A DNA stretch of 64,000 nt from Pochonia chlamydosporia 170 (GCF_001653235.2 NC_035795.1:2663501-2727500); one strand, 5' to 3'; shown: positions 25,591 to 37,547, counted from the first letter of the stretch. Program-made: numbers and translations. Notes: generated by a model from the sequence alone, not told the origin.

Positions 25591-27312
25591 CTACTGCCAA
25601 GAAGTGAACTCAATAAAGCTCCTGTCACCAAAGTCGGCCCTAGCCTGATCTAGATGCTGTTGGTAGTCGTCGAGATGAGTGCCGAAGCAGTCGCGTATTC
25701 TCATAACTACCTTGACCTTTGTCAGCAGCGGGAGATTCGCCTCCCTACGATCCTCAAATCCGTCAAATAGTCTCTTCAGGCATTTGACATCTCGCCTTGA
25801 GGCTGGTGCGTGTATTATCAGCGTCTGTAAAGATGGCGGTAACAAGCTAACCAATCGCCACTTTCCGTCGCGGTCGTGGTCATCGCAGCTGTCGTAGTCT
25901 TCCTGGTCGCTCTCCTGCGCAAGATGCTCATTTTCATCGTCGTCTGCTTGGGCTGTTTCGTCCTGGTCTTCCCCTTCGTTGCCTTGCTGACTATTGCTAT
26001 CCTCTTGTTCGTTATCTCGTTTCTCATTATCGTCACTCTCATCATAGCCGTCATCATCTGCTACCTCTTCGTCAAAGCCATCATCCTTTTCCTCTTCAGA
26101 TTCCCCCTCAGATTCCTCCTCAGACTCGTCCTCAGACTCCTCTTCTACATCAATAAGGTTTCCCATGGACCCAGTGCTATTGACAAAAAAGACAGTATCG
26201 AGCTCCAAATGCGTTAGTACTTTGAACGCCCGCATCGAGCATTCCATAAGCGCCGAATCAGGCCATACCTGACCCGCAGATAGGACAAGTCTCTCCAGGT
26301 TGCCGGCGATATGTTTCCGCATACACCAAATAAAATTGTTGATTTCCCATCCGTAGCCAATCTCGTCCTTCATAGAGTACTCAAGCTCCAGAACTCGCAG
26401 ACGCTGCATATTCTTAAAAAGAACTGCAGCTCCGCCGCTGGTAATCACGTAGTCCTTCAGCTTCATCACCTCGACCTGTTTGCCCAAGGTAGGATAGTGC
26501 GTGCAGTCGTCATGGCTGGGCTCGTATACTCCGCACTCGTGGTACACCTCACGCAGTGAATTGAGCGCTAGAAATGGCAATATAATTTCCATGTTGACTC
26601 CGGATTGCTCAAGGATATTGGGTGTCGGAAGTATAGTATGCAGTTTTTGAAGCGGTTGGTCGTCCAATTTGGCGTCATTAGCTCGGGTTACGAGCAGATG
26701 CAATAAGTCGTGGACACTGCGATTGAATTCACCTTCCTCTCCTCCCGTATCTAAGCACTCGTGACGTATTTCAGGTAGAATCAATGATTCAACGTTGGGG
26801 AGTAGACTGAGAAGAAAGGTGATTGGGCCGTCAAATGGGCGCTCATCCTCATCGGTATGTTGGGCAATGTTTTTCAGCCAAGTTGCCGTGGAGTCGGGAT
26901 CATTGTTCAGTGCCGCCAAATGTCTCGACTGCTTGACCAGTGGCGCGAGTGTATCTGATATACCCTTGGGGAAAGTATGTGACAAACGTTGAGTATCGGG
27001 GCACCTGGGCTCCCCAAAGTTAGGGTGAACAATGTACGAAGCAATGATGGGATCAGCTGCAATTTCGCCGAGCAGCTCGGGGATGGATTCCGCCGTTTCA
27101 GAGCCGAATTTGAACCTGCGGTATTTCTTTCGGAGATTGTTATGATGAGCTATCATGTGTAACGCTGCATGATAAATCTGTTTACAAGTTAATGCTAGGT
27201 TCTCAAAGTTGTATGGTCGCGACAAGTTCAAGATTATCTCCAACAGCTCTGGGGGAAGGGTGAGAATGCCCATCTTGTCGACAAGGGATTGCACGCGCCC
27301 GTGACATCGCAT
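25591..27312 (-). CDS. F-box-like protein with a long acidic region
   Basis: Single exon, 573 residues, ATG at 27312; a second ATG 14 codons in (MGILTLPPELLEIIL) is an equally good start. LTLPPELLEIILNLS followed by NLALTCKQIYH matches the F-box pattern, so a role as an SCF ubiquitin-ligase substrate receptor is plausible. A very acidic Glu/Asp/Ser segment covers about residues 390-485. Leucine-rich stretches (for example YVLELEYSM-type and SLQTLIIHAP) flank it but no regular LRR register is clear. Substrate and partners are unknown. Confidence 0.75.
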   Translation of the reverse strand: MRCHGRVQSLVDKMGILTLPPELLEIILNLSRPYNFENLALTCKQIYHAALHMIAHHNNLRKKYRRFKFGSETAESIPELLGEIAADPIIASYIVHPNFGEPRCPDTQRLSHTFPKGISDTLAPLVKQSRHLAALNNDPDSTATWLKNIAQHTDEDERPFDGPITFLLSLLPNVESLILPEIRHECLDTGGEEGEFNRSVHDLLHLLVTRANDAKLDDQPLQKLHTILPTPNILEQSGVNMEIILPFLALNSLREVYHECGVYEPSHDDCTHYPTLGKQVEVMKLKDYVITSGGAAVLFKNMQRLRVLELEYSMKDEIGYGWEINNFIWCMRKHIAGNLERLVLSAGQVWPDSALMECSMRAFKVLTHLELDTVFFVNSTGSMGNLIDVEEESEDESEEESEGESEEEKDDGFDEEVADDDGYDESDDNEKRDNEQEDSNSQQGNEGEDQDETAQADDDENEHLAQESDQEDYDSCDDHDRDGKWRLVSLLPPSLQTLIIHAPASRRDVKCLKRLFDGFEDRREANLPLLTKVKVVMRIRDCFGTHLDDYQQHLDQARADFGDRSFIEFTSWQ

Positions 27313-28000
27313 GGGAAAAGCGAAAAGCGAAAAGAAATTAGATTAAATCAAAATCGAGTTCGTTGGTTAATACCTGGCTTCACGTGGGTTTGCACATGGA
27401 CCCTATGTTCGGCCGTGGCCAAAAGAAGCCATTGCCCGACGTAAATGTTTCCAACTGACACCAAATCTAACCAACCAGACTCATTGTTTGAGCACGAAAC
27501 AACTCCAGACCAGATGATTCTCGGCTTGGCATCTTGGCAAGTTCCCCCATTGACCATATTGTCTGGTCTGGTTCAATGTTGCTCTTCGTCTGTTTCTTGG
27601 AGCACAAGACAGCCTCGAGTCTGTTTACTCGCAATTGGCTGCTCGGCACCCCCTAACCTCAATAAATGCCAAGTTTTGTTCAAAAAAGACGATTGATACA
27701 CCCTTTTTTTGACACAGCCAAACGCCTGATGGCTGACCGACAACGGAATCAGGCTGAACCAAGATAGAGAACCCACGCAACTCCGAGTTGCGGCTTGTGG
27801 CGTCTAGTCCCCCGCGCTAATGGAATGGACTCAATGGAGATACGGAACACACAAGTCCCTGATCCCTGACTCCAACAAGTTGCCGATTTGGACAAGATAA
27901 AAGAAAGTGTTTCGCTGGTCCGTAACTATCGCATTTGCGGGGGAGACTTGGCCAGCAGTCCGGTTCACACCCGCCAACTATCACCAACCCATCCTTCGGC
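27313..28000. other. Divergent promoter interval
   Basis: This interval separates the F-box gene (-) from the Zn2Cys6 regulator (+). No gene is seen. AGCGAAAAGCGAAAAG lies just upstream of the F-box start at about 27317-27333. Confidence 0.4.
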
Positions 28001-29590
28001 ATGACAGCTTCACCACCATCATCACATTCGTTGTCACCCTTGGTACCGACAATTCCTACAAAACGAAGACCCTGTGATCGTTGCCATGGTATCAAAGAAA
28101 AGTGTCGTTGGTCGTCAGACAAAGCAGCCACTTGTGAAAGATGCAAACGCCTAAGAGCTGAGTGTCACACCTTGCGACCAGTGCGAAAAGCTGGTCGAAA
28201 GCCGAGGCTGGCATCCGGGAACCGCATGGAACTTCGCCGGCCGTCACTCGCCGAGAAGTTGTCTCCTACCTATTCTCATGATGCTACATCGCCAGTCGAC
28301 CTCGGGTCGCCGAGCTCAGTCACATCAGTCAAGAGGGAACAAATAGCCACATCGCCAACCGGCGACCTGACAGCCCCGACATCGAGTCCAGGAACGCCAA
28401 AGTTCGAGTTGTACCAGCGAGTCGTCCTGTTTCCCGATCTGAGTCGCCTCGAAATGTGTCTACTAGATGCCGCTTTTCATAAGCAGATGAACGTGGACAA
28501 GTACCTCATTGGGCCGAGTTTTCGAGAGCAGCACCTGCAAGCATTCGCCGACCATCTTGACGCCGGAATGATTCACCTGAAAGATGCATTTATCGCCTGC
28601 GCTTCAGTTCTTGTTGGAGACCAACAACTACAACAGCTCGCGTTGGGTCAACAAATTGGATTCAGGCGAGCCGCTGCGGCAGTAGCTTCTTTGCGTTCCT
28701 CTGCGGTCACTGTCCACCGTGATCATGACCTGTCCGTTATATTAATACTGGGCGTCGCAATGGTTACATTTGCATTCCATAACGATGTTGGGGCGCCAGA
28801 ACCCATGTGCAGCTACATTCTTGGCCTGGTAAAGTCGTATTGCCGGGACAGTCACTCGCTGAAGCGCTGTTTAGGAGACAATGGCCTTGCGTTTCTCGTG
28901 TGCCTCTTGGGGACTGAAACAGAGTCATGTCTGATCAAGTGCGAAGTTCCTACCCTCCAAATCAGAGTGTATGAGATTGATCAATGTGTCGATCGGTTCA
29001 TTGGAGTGTCATTACCCATGCTTGCATATTATTACGACGTCTGCGAGCTGGCCAAGAAGGCCCGATCCAGCAGGACAAGGAGCAATGGGGAGTTGAAGCC
29101 GAGCATTTGGCGTGCTCTGAAGCGATTGGAATGCCACATTGAGAAGTGGCAGCCAGCAGTGCCCACGGATTTTCTCACAGGTCGATTTGCTCCGGCAGAG
29201 GTTACTCTGATGTTGACACAATCCAAGATCCTCCGTCTGACTGGCTTGCTGATACTTCACCGACTGAAACACGCCTATGGCAGCCAGGATGGAAAGGCCA
29301 TTGCCATTTCCAGTACGATCTTGAGCGAGTTGGAAACCGTGTTGCGATTGACTGGACGATCGGTGCCATTTGCAGAGATGCCACATCTCGCAGCTTCCTT
29401 TGAGGTCAACAGCCTGGCGGATAGGAGAGACCAGCTGGCCAAGTCGGATGCCATTGTGGACTTTTCCCCGTTTGTTTGTGTCGAGCACAAAGCCTGGTTG
29501 GCGTCATTCTGGGCTGTCAGGGACAGGATGGGCGATGCAAAATGTATATACTGGGACGATGTGCAAACGTACATCGCATGCGCGGCATAG
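28001..29590 (+). CDS. Zn(2)Cys(6) transcription factor
   Basis: Single exon, 529 residues. The ATG at 28001 was chosen; the frame is open a little further upstream but only from a TTG. The binuclear zinc cluster is complete: Cys25, 28, 35, 45, 48 and 55, i.e. C-x2-C-x6-C-x9-C-x2-C-x6-C. A basic linker follows (RKAGRKPR). The rest is helical, without a clear fungal-specific TF domain signature. It lies tail-to-tail with the MFS transporter (120 bp apart) and close to the FAD oxidase, so it is a candidate local regulator of both. This is inferred from position only. Confidence 0.85.
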   Translation: MTASPPSSHSLSPLVPTIPTKRRPCDRCHGIKEKCRWSSDKAATCERCKRLRAECHTLRPVRKAGRKPRLASGNRMELRRPSLAEKLSPTYSHDATSPVDLGSPSSVTSVKREQIATSPTGDLTAPTSSPGTPKFELYQRVVLFPDLSRLEMCLLDAAFHKQMNVDKYLIGPSFREQHLQAFADHLDAGMIHLKDAFIACASVLVGDQQLQQLALGQQIGFRRAAAAVASLRSSAVTVHRDHDLSVILILGVAMVTFAFHNDVGAPEPMCSYILGLVKSYCRDSHSLKRCLGDNGLAFLVCLLGTETESCLIKCEVPTLQIRVYEIDQCVDRFIGVSLPMLAYYYDVCELAKKARSSRTRSNGELKPSIWRALKRLECHIEKWQPAVPTDFLTGRFAPAEVTLMLTQSKILRLTGLLILHRLKHAYGSQDGKAIAISSTILSELETVLRLTGRSVPFAEMPHLAASFEVNSLADRRDQLAKSDAIVDFSPFVCVEHKAWLASFWAVRDRMGDAKCIYWDDVQTYIACAA

Positions 29591-29710
29591 CTCATCATTA
29601 GGCGTTTACTTTGTGGCATGTACGGTTTCTACAGGGATATGGAGCAAAATTCGAATCGAGGTATATAATGTAAACTAATGTAGACAAGGTGGCACCAGAC
29701 TGCACCACGT

Positions 29711-31502
29711 TCAGACGTCGCGAGTTGTCGGCTGCCTGCTAGCGTAATTCTTGTAGGCTTTGGCAGACGCAGCCCTGAATTTCTTGCCCCAACGGAGCAA
29801 TACAAGAGGTATAAGCAGAATTGTGAAACAAAGAACAGATACAAGAATATGCACATTACGTAGCCCCATGCCGGTGATCCATGGAGTCAGGGCGAACAGC
29901 ACAACCACAGAAAACGCATTTCGTGTGAAGATGACGCCAACAAGGGCATTTCCAATAATCTGAAACAACATTAGCAACTTTGTTCAAAAATGAAGCGAGA
30001 ATCAACTCACATCATGGTAGCAGTCCATGGCGTAGGAAAGCGCAATGTCGCCTGCGACAACGAGCCCGAAACCAAAAATGCCGTAGCCGACGGCAACAAG
30101 TGGCCAGGGCAGGCCCTACGACAACAAAGTTGATTAGCACGGATAGAGGATGGTGAAGATTTAGGGCTGTTTGCTCACATAGGCCAATCCAACGCCGCAC
30201 ATAAGGATACCGGCGGGAGTTACGAGTGACATTGGCAGCGCAAGCCAAAGACGCATTTCTGGCTCGTAGATGCCATCGTTCCGGCGCGCCAACCACAAAA
30301 TAGACTTGTCGTTCATCCATCCACCGAGGAAAATACCAGGAATGCTACCTATAAAGGGCGCGAGATTCATCAGACCGACGCCGGCAGCCGAGAAGTTGTA
30401 CGGAGCATCAAACATGTAAGTTGCTTGCACAGAGGTCAGAATGGCAAACCAGGCCAGGAGACTACCAAATGTGAGGGCAGTATATGTGATGGCAGGGAAG
30501 GTAAAGAGCAGCACCACAGGCTGATAGAGATCGTGCAACAAGTCCGTCTTGCTGTTTGTGACCCACGCCATGCGCTGGCGGTAGCTGTTGAGGGGAATAG
30601 AGTGGTCGACCTGGATAACCGACCTATTCCATTCTACGTGATCAGCGGCCTCTGCCTCAGAGTGCTTCTCATCCCCAACCGACTGAGATCGAATCGGCTC
30701 AACGTCGATTCCGGTGCTAATATTATTGACAAACTTGGACTCCTCGAAAAGAAAAAGAATCAAGACCAAGTTGATGCCAAACAAAATGACGCACCACCAC
30801 CACATCCATCGCCATCCTTGGCTATCGACGATGTACCCTGATGCCACGGGGCCAAGGTAGGCACCGGTAAAGGTGAAGAACAGGTAATAACCGTTCATGA
30901 GAGCATGGTGATGCACGAAGAACAAGTCCGCAATGGTGATTTGCACAATAGTCTCGCTGATGGCGCCGCCGAGACCGGAGAGGAGGTTGCTGCCGATAAA
31001 GTCGCCTTTCGTCTCCGTCACAGCATACCACACGCAAGATACAAGCTGCAGGACTGTGCTGAAGATGTATAGTGGTCGCCGTCCAAACTTGTGGACGAGA
31101 GGCACAAAGAAGATGCAGCCGATAGCCAGGCCGCCGTAGTTGATGGCTGCGCCGGCGTTCAGGAGATCAATTGAGAAACCTAGTTCGTCTTGGTACTGCT
31201 CCCAGGCTGTGAAACCAATGTCCAACTGGACAAAGGTCAGAAGCACGTAGAAGGAGACGAGGGCGAAATTAATATTTTTGCGCCATGATGCCCAATTGAG
31301 AGGGTCGTTGGGGTTGGTGGTTGGGACGGGATGTAGGATTACTTCGTCAGTGGGACGATGTACTGCGGGAGAGTTAGATTCGACCAAATGTCATTGCGTA
31401 GGTGTAAAACTGAAGCAGAATCTTACAATCTTTGAGGGCAATTGTACCGGGAACCCAGAAGTCAGGGTCGCGAGGGGGTGGTTCGTCGGCTGTGTGATTC
31501 AT
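29711..31502 (-). CDS. MFS transporter (DHA1-like)
   Basis: Four exons: 31502-31427, 31362-30179, 30115-30011 and 29959-29711. They give 537 residues, usual for a 12-helix transporter. The ATG at 31502 starts MNHTADEPPPRDPDFWVPGT. After the first splice the sequence reads PNDPLNWASWRK, the entry to helix 1 in this fungal subfamily. HKFGRRPLYIFS between helices 2 and 3 is the MFS A-motif. A central loop of about 70 residues separates the two six-helix halves. Splices fall at YGV|GLPWPL-type helix junctions and keep frame. The substrate is unknown. It is divergent from the FAD oxidase across 1.2 kb. Confidence 0.88.
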
Positions 31503-32717
31503 TGCGGCACAATGTGGACTCTTTCAGGAAAGTAAAAGGAGCAATGGATAGTGATGACTCTGATGAGCAAAGGTGAATTAGGGGACGATGACACAGAAAG
31601 ACCTAGTGGTTTGAATTGCAAAGACTGTTCCCCAATGCTGGTTTTATAAGTTGAGAGCTGTCAACATCCTCGCCATACAGTCGGGTGAGTGCAAGCAACC
31701 TTGAGTTGAGAATACGCTCGAACCCAACGTTGACTCTGCCAGACCCATGAAACCGCGACTATCTTTGATTGATCAATATCAGCCACGGCAGCCAACCGTT
31801 CAACCCCACGCTGACCAGAAGCACATTGCCAGACCAATGGGGAAGGAATCTCGTTTCGCCGTTCGCGCGGTGGCTGGCACCCAGGATGTGGTATCTTGAT
31901 TGCAGCGCAGTACGTATCGCCAATTTGGAGAAGCCATGGCTCTCAACTCCACAACTTTGCGATAGCTCGACATGGAGAACCTTCCTTTGCCCCAAACCGT
32001 CGATTGGTGTTGATGCCAGAGGTGCCAAACCAGAGTCAGCGATCCGCGGGACCCACTGCTTGGCTTCAAAGCCTCTTTGTTCCTCCGTGCTCGGATCGGA
32101 ACCTAAGAGTCCGGACTCTCTACCCCGCGTTATCAAATTTGGACAGACCAATCATAATGTGTTTAATGGGCCGGCTTGGCGTTTTCACCCTTGAGCGCAT
32201 CTCCCCCCCAAACCAGACCCGTTCTGGAAACGCTCATCATCGAGTCTCAAGACTGGCACTGGGAGTCAGCAACTTGCACAGCACAGCACAGCACACAGCC
32301 CCTGCCAGATACTACCCAACTCTTGTCAGTTGACGGAAATTTGCCGGTGCCACATTCGAGGCGTCATCTCATAGTGCTGGGCAACTGGTTGCTTATCGAA
32401 GAGCTGAACGCGTTTCAAGTTTCTATTCCCTTGGTCCGCCTCTCTACCATTTATGAATCTTGGACGTGGACTGACTTGTCAAGAGCGGATTCCGAGGCGG
32501 CCGACGGCCCGTTTGCCGATTTTCACTCTCAGGGCTTACATTAACTTACAGGTTCTTGACGGACGGGCTCCTCTGATATCGTGATAAATACTCCGTCTCC
32601 CAAAAAGCACACTCGCCGTCATTTCCCACTACAGGCACCTCAACCAATTTCTCATCCGGCACATTCCGTACACTTGCTTCCAGTCATCTACTTTCGCAGA
32701 CGAAGCAATCATCCAAA
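31503..32717. other. Shared promoter region of MFS and FAD oxidase genes
   Basis: A 1.2-kb divergent intergenic region. A CAGCA-type short repeat lies at about 32279-32301. No gene is supported here. Binding sites for the neighbouring Zn2Cys6 protein could lie in this interval, but none could be identified by eye. Confidence 0.4.
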
Positions 32718-34259
32718 ATGGCAGTCCAGATAGATCCCAGCATCATGGCCGAGCTGCGTGCTCAGACACTTCAAGATCCCCAGCTTCCGAGAGACAACCC
32801 TACCGTGTCGTTTTGGCAAATGCCACCCCACCCATCCCTGTCTGAGGTGCAGTCTGAGACTTTGCCGGCCGCCACCGACTACGCCATCATTGGCTCGGGT
32901 GTGACTGGCTGCAGTGTAGCCAAGAACTTGCTTGACAATTCGCCATCTGATGCATCTTCCATTACTGTCTTTGAGGCACGCACTCTCACAAGTGGTGCGA
33001 CTGGGAGAAATGGAGGACTTCTCACCTCATTTGCTGTTTGCGACTTCAAGCTGCTGAGCGACCATTTTGGTCTTGAGCAAGCCACAAAGATTGCACGATA
33101 TGCCAATAGAACACTGGAAAAGATGCATCAGCTGGCGAATTCTTCCCCCGAATTGAAAGAAGCCAGTGATGTGAGGAGGCTTCAGGACGTCATTTGCTGC
33201 CAAGACGAAGCCTCCTGGCAGGAGGCCAAGGAATCATGGGCGCTCTACGAGAAGCATGTACCAGAGGATGCAGGCAAGGCTCAGTTCCTCACGCCAGAAG
33301 AAGCCGATGAGGTGAGTATGTCATTCCAAGACAAGGATCGAGGCGGCTGACACCACTCCCAGAAATATAATGTAAGAGCCAAGGCTGGAGTATTGTTGTT
33401 CCCCAATGGAGCGTTTTGGCCCTATCGACTTATTACTCGGGTCTGGGGCCAGCTCCTCGCCCAGCACAAGTCTCGTCTCTCGGTGGAAACGAAGACACCT
33501 GTCACCGAAATCACCTACGATAAGGATGCAGACTCCCAATACCCATACATTGTGCACACTCCGAGGGGCAATGTTCGCGCTAAGAAAGTTATCCATGCAA
33601 CCAACGGATTCACAGGCCATCTGCTGCCCGAGCTACGAGGCAAAATCTATCCCTTGCGGGGGACAATGTCAACTCAAAAGTCTACCCCAGAGTTTGGAAA
33701 CCGTGGACACGAGGTATCTTGGAGTGTGACGGGTGGAGGAGGCTACGATCCCACAACTCAAATCATGGATGTAGGGCTCCTGTATTCAAACCAGAACCCG
33801 CGAACGGGAGACATCTTCATCGGTGGCGAAAAGGCAAAGATCAATGAGATACTTGTCAGTGATGACACGCAAATCGGGGCACCGTGTGTGGAAAATCTGT
33901 CATCCGTTTTGCCTCGAGTCTTTACAAAGGGTTGGAAAGACGACGACAAGCCCGAGGTCAAGCAAATTTGGTCTGGAATCATGGGCTTCACGGCGGATCG
34001 TCTTCCCATTATTGGGTCTTTGCCACAAAAGTACACCAAGAGGGGCGAAGAGGGTGGTGAGTGGATTGCTGCCGGGTTTAATGGCTATGGCATGCCGCTT
34101 TGCTGGTCGAGTGGTGAGGCTGTGGCCAAGATGTTGCTTGGTATTGATGTGACCGACTTTTTGCCCGAGGCGTTTGTTGCGTCTTGTGAGCGGTTGGACG
34201 ATACTAAGCGGATGAGTCCTTCTGCTGCGCTGGAGTTATTCTTCAGCGGGAACCCGTAG
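32718..34259 (+). CDS. FAD-dependent amino acid/amine oxidase (DAO family)
   Basis: Two exons, 32718-33311 and 33363-34259, with a 51-nt intron (GTGAGT donor, CCCAG acceptor). The product has 496 residues. The dinucleotide-binding motif GSGVTG is at 59-64, within DYAIIGSGVTGCSVAKNL. SGATGRNGGLL downstream is characteristic of the DAO/GlpO/sarcosine-oxidase fold. The C-terminal block GFTADRLPIIGS and FNGYGMPLCWSSGEAVA closes the FAD site. It probably oxidises an amine or amino acid with release of H2O2; the substrate is not predictable. No C-terminal SKL is present, so peroxisomal targeting is not supported. Confidence 0.88.
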
Positions 34260-35621
34260 ACAATATGGCCAGGGTTAGAAGTGTAGTTAAATTTAGGTAT
34301 GTCGACGGATGATATGATGTGGCGAGCACTTGATAAATTTGAATTAAAGGAACTAAGGCCGTTTGTATGAGCAATGATTGCTATGTTGACGGGCACCCAC
34401 TGCGCCGCGCAACTTGTGAGTTTTCGTGCGGGTGCTGACTCGGAAGCAACTCAACGCTCTTGGTTGCAAGTGCCTCCTAAAAGTCGATTAAGAGTACTGT
34501 CGATGTAATTGAATCGGCATAGCGAGCGTTTCTATCGTCGACAAATATAATCAAAGGTGAACTCTCAGGTGTGACTGCCGTTTCTATCGCAGACATGGAT
34601 ACTCTTGCTCCCTGATTTAACTTCCCTGCTCTAGAGAGGGTTCGTGATGAAAACCATAGACTATTTTGAAGACCGCAGCATGCTAGAGACGAGGCATCAG
34701 AGCGGTTAGAGTTCAGTCGTGGTGTGTCACACGGTGTAACTAAATTGTCCTGGCGATCTGAGGGCGAGAAGCAATAAACTTGTCTGTTCCTGACATGTCT
34801 GAGTAACCCGCAAAATGGTCGCGGCAATCCGAAACTCTGGATTGTCAGCTACCATAACGGCTCACATTGCACTTAAAGATATCCCGTCTTGAAGCCCCAG
34901 AATCGTGTGGCTGGCGACACAGGTCAGCTCCCTTCGCAACAGGACGAACCAAAAGTGTGGTTGATGCTAATTACCCTTCAGCCTGAGACCACCCTTGTAT
35001 TTCGTCATCATAGAAGTGACTTTTACCGTGACAAAGGGGACTGTTCCCTTGGTGCAGAGACACAGACGTAGTAGCATCTGTTGACACTCCTGCATGTCAG
35101 ATTTTGTTCATGAACCTTGGCAGCTGAACCTGTCGTAAGTCCAAACTCATCACATTGCGCAATTTGTTCTCCATCACAACTGTTCTTCTTGCACTGAGAC
35201 TCCGAAGCAAGTTCCGCCCTCTTTGGCAGGGCACATTCGGCTGAGGCGTCGGTGGCTGGCTGTCAACGCATAACTCGTCCATTTTGAGTGACGCGAATAA
35301 CATGGGCTGCACAACTCAGCCAACGGTTGGCAGCCACATCTCCATGTTGCTTATTCCCGACTAATTAGAGCTGGGGATCACAACAAGGTATCACCGTCGG
35401 CAGATAACTTGTCAGCGGCTGACTGAGGCAATTGCAAACATTGTGCGATGTACGAAGCGCATTTCTTGCGTTTGAGAGCTGCGGGGACACGAGGTCACTC
35501 TGGTAAGTTAACTATTTAACCCATTGGTAGTCCCGGAAATGATGAGAGTATCAGAACAATTTCCCGCAACCCTATCATCACACTTGTTAGCAACCATATA
35601 AACCCTCTTGACTTTTTCAAC
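34260..35621. other. Gene-free interval
   Basis: About 1.4 kb between the FAD oxidase and the adhesin. No gene was recognised on either strand. The last part should hold the adhesin promoter. Confidence 0.5.
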
Positions 35622-36515
35622 ATGCGGAACATCTTTGCTGGGGCTATTGTGGCAGCACTGGCTGTGACCAGCGTTGCCCATGGCGTACATGTCAATCGTG
35701 CACTACAGGCTCGACATGAGACTTGTCCAGAAACCAAGACGGTAACAGAAACACATACTGTCACGGATTGTAAGACCGTAACTGTTACTGAGATTGGATC
35801 TTGCACAACCACAAGAGATGCATCTACAACCACCAAGTCCACAGCTACACAATCTACAACCACGAAGACCACGCCTACACCAACCAAGTGTCCTGCTCCC
35901 CCAGCATGCAACAACCTGGGCTTTGACTGGGCCTACTACAACAACTCTGCCCGTAATGACGACAAGACCTACTCTAAATTTCGACCAGAGACTTATAAAC
36001 GCGTGACCCCCCTTTATGTCGGGACAACGCGGTATGTCGGAGGTCTTTACGGCCAACAGGGGGGCAAGGACCCGACGGGACGCATCTACGGCTCCACGAA
36101 GAACCTCAAGCTAGACTTCTTCGCTCTGAACCATCATGCGTATTTCTATGCTTGCGAAGCCGGCACCTACACTATCGACATTCGCTATGCTAATGATGCA
36201 GTGTTCGTGTGGACAGGCGCAAAGGCTTACAAAGGTTGGACTGATGAGAACGCTGATGCCAAAGCGAGGTACAACCAGCCGGATCATATCGCCGGTCGGG
36301 CGAATTTCAAAGTTCAGACTCCGGCTGACACGTACGTGCCCATTCGATTTGTCTATGGACAAGCACAGTATGGGGGCGGGTTTTATTTCATTGTTACTAC
36401 TCCTTCCGGTCAGGTTATTGTTAGTGATACAGACAAAGACAGTCCTTATGTTGTCAGGCACTCGTGCGACGGGGTCAAGGCGCCAAAATATTTGCCTTTT
36501 GGGAATGAAAGATAG
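35622..36515 (+). CDS. Secreted GLEYA-domain adhesin-like protein
   Basis: Single exon, 297 residues. Residues 1-20 are a signal peptide. A Thr/Val-rich segment (TVTETHTVTD, then TTTKSTATQSTTTK) acts as a likely O-glycosylated stalk to about residue 90. The rest fits the GLEYA/PA14-like lectin domain: FDWAYYNN, YVGGLYGQ, HHAYFYACEAGTYTIDI, FVWTGAKAYKGW, VPIRFVYGQAQYGGGFYF. The family mediates carbohydrate binding at fungal cell surfaces. There is no GPI-type C-terminus, so it may be released or be held by other wall contacts. Confidence 0.85.
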   Translation: MRNIFAGAIVAALAVTSVAHGVHVNRALQARHETCPETKTVTETHTVTDCKTVTVTEIGSCTTTRDASTTTKSTATQSTTTKTTPTPTKCPAPPACNNLGFDWAYYNNSARNDDKTYSKFRPETYKRVTPLYVGTTRYVGGLYGQQGGKDPTGRIYGSTKNLKLDFFALNHHAYFYACEAGTYTIDIRYANDAVFVWTGAKAYKGWTDENADAKARYNQPDHIAGRANFKVQTPADTYVPIRFVYGQAQYGGGFYFIVTTPSGQVIVSDTDKDSPYVVRHSCDGVKAPKYLPFGNER

Positions 36516-37101
36516 GGGTGGTGTTAGGCTGCGCTGTCTCTCCCCAGATCGCGAACAATCCACCTCTTTACACGTGTCCTAAATGAAAATCATGGTAATC
36601 ATTGCTTCCATTGGTAGACAGTAGCCAAGTAAGGTAATTCAGACGCTTCTCGTCGTATCAAAGGTCAGATGGCATATAGCGGAATTCACATTCCTTTGCA
36701 ACTTACACAGATATAGTAGAGCAAATGGCTTAGACCCAGCATGCAAATTTGCAAGGTCACATTGTACATGGGTCAGGGTAGTTTGTTGTAAAGGGCTATA
36801 TTATTAACTACTTGCTGACCAACAGCCCAATCGGCATTGCCATAGCAGCAGGCTTGCGAGACCTCGTGCTTAGCCTCGGTTTGATTTTCAGCCACCACAC
36901 ATGAATATATATACTAGCCACCGATGTGTACTCAGCCAACCTTGCAATCATTTACTCGTCAACAGCAGGCTCAGGGACCATGACAGAAAAAGAATGTGCC
37001 AGTTTCCTACACTTTGTCTTTCTTATCACTCAGTCGCTTTCATGAGATATTGTGTGCAAACTTGGAGACTTGTCTCATGAAAGGCATGTCATAGAAGCCA
37101 T
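36516..37101. other. Convergent 3' intergenic region
   Basis: It separates the 3' ends of the adhesin (+) and hydrophobin (-). No gene or distinct terminator was seen. Confidence 0.5.
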
Positions 37102-37414
37102 TTAGAGAATCTTGAGGCAGTCGAGACCAATGTTGATAAGACCGCCCTGAAGACCTTCGTATTAGCAACAGTTCGCTACGAGAAGAGAGAGTGCATATTG
37201 TTACCTGAGGAGCAGACTTGCAGCAGTAGGAACCGCCGCTGCAGCTATTGCCAAGAACGTCGACGATGCAGAGAAGACCACCGAGGAGGCCGTTGCAGCA
37301 GACGTAGTTTCCATTGTTGTTGCACTGGCTAGGAGGGTTGTTGCCGCCGTGGTCACCGGTGGGAACGGCAACGGCGGTGGCAGCGAGAGCGAGGACGGCA
37401 GTGGTGAACTTCAT
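37102..37414 (-). CDS. Small hydrophobin
   Basis: Two exons, 37414-37205 and 37146-37102, with a 58-nt intron (GTAACA donor, TTCAG acceptor), giving 84 residues. The ATG at 37414 opens a signal peptide (residues 1-17). Eight cysteines follow in hydrophobin order: C, CC, C, C, CC, C with spacings x7, x8, x8, x5 and x14. The seventh-to-eighth gap and last cysteine come from exon 2. The loops, especially between the first CC and the third Cys, are shorter than in typical class I proteins, and the pattern does not match class II. Hydrophobins coat aerial hyphae and spores with an amphipathic film. Confidence 0.88.
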
Positions 37415-37547
37415 TTTGACTGGTGAAGAGTAATAGCTGGGAGCCAAGTGATTTGAAAGAAGGGTGAGAGTTGTAGTAGATTGCTTTGGTTGGAACTGAG
37501 TGCTGATGAAGAGAAAGTCAGAATGAAGAAGTGAGGATATTGTGGCC

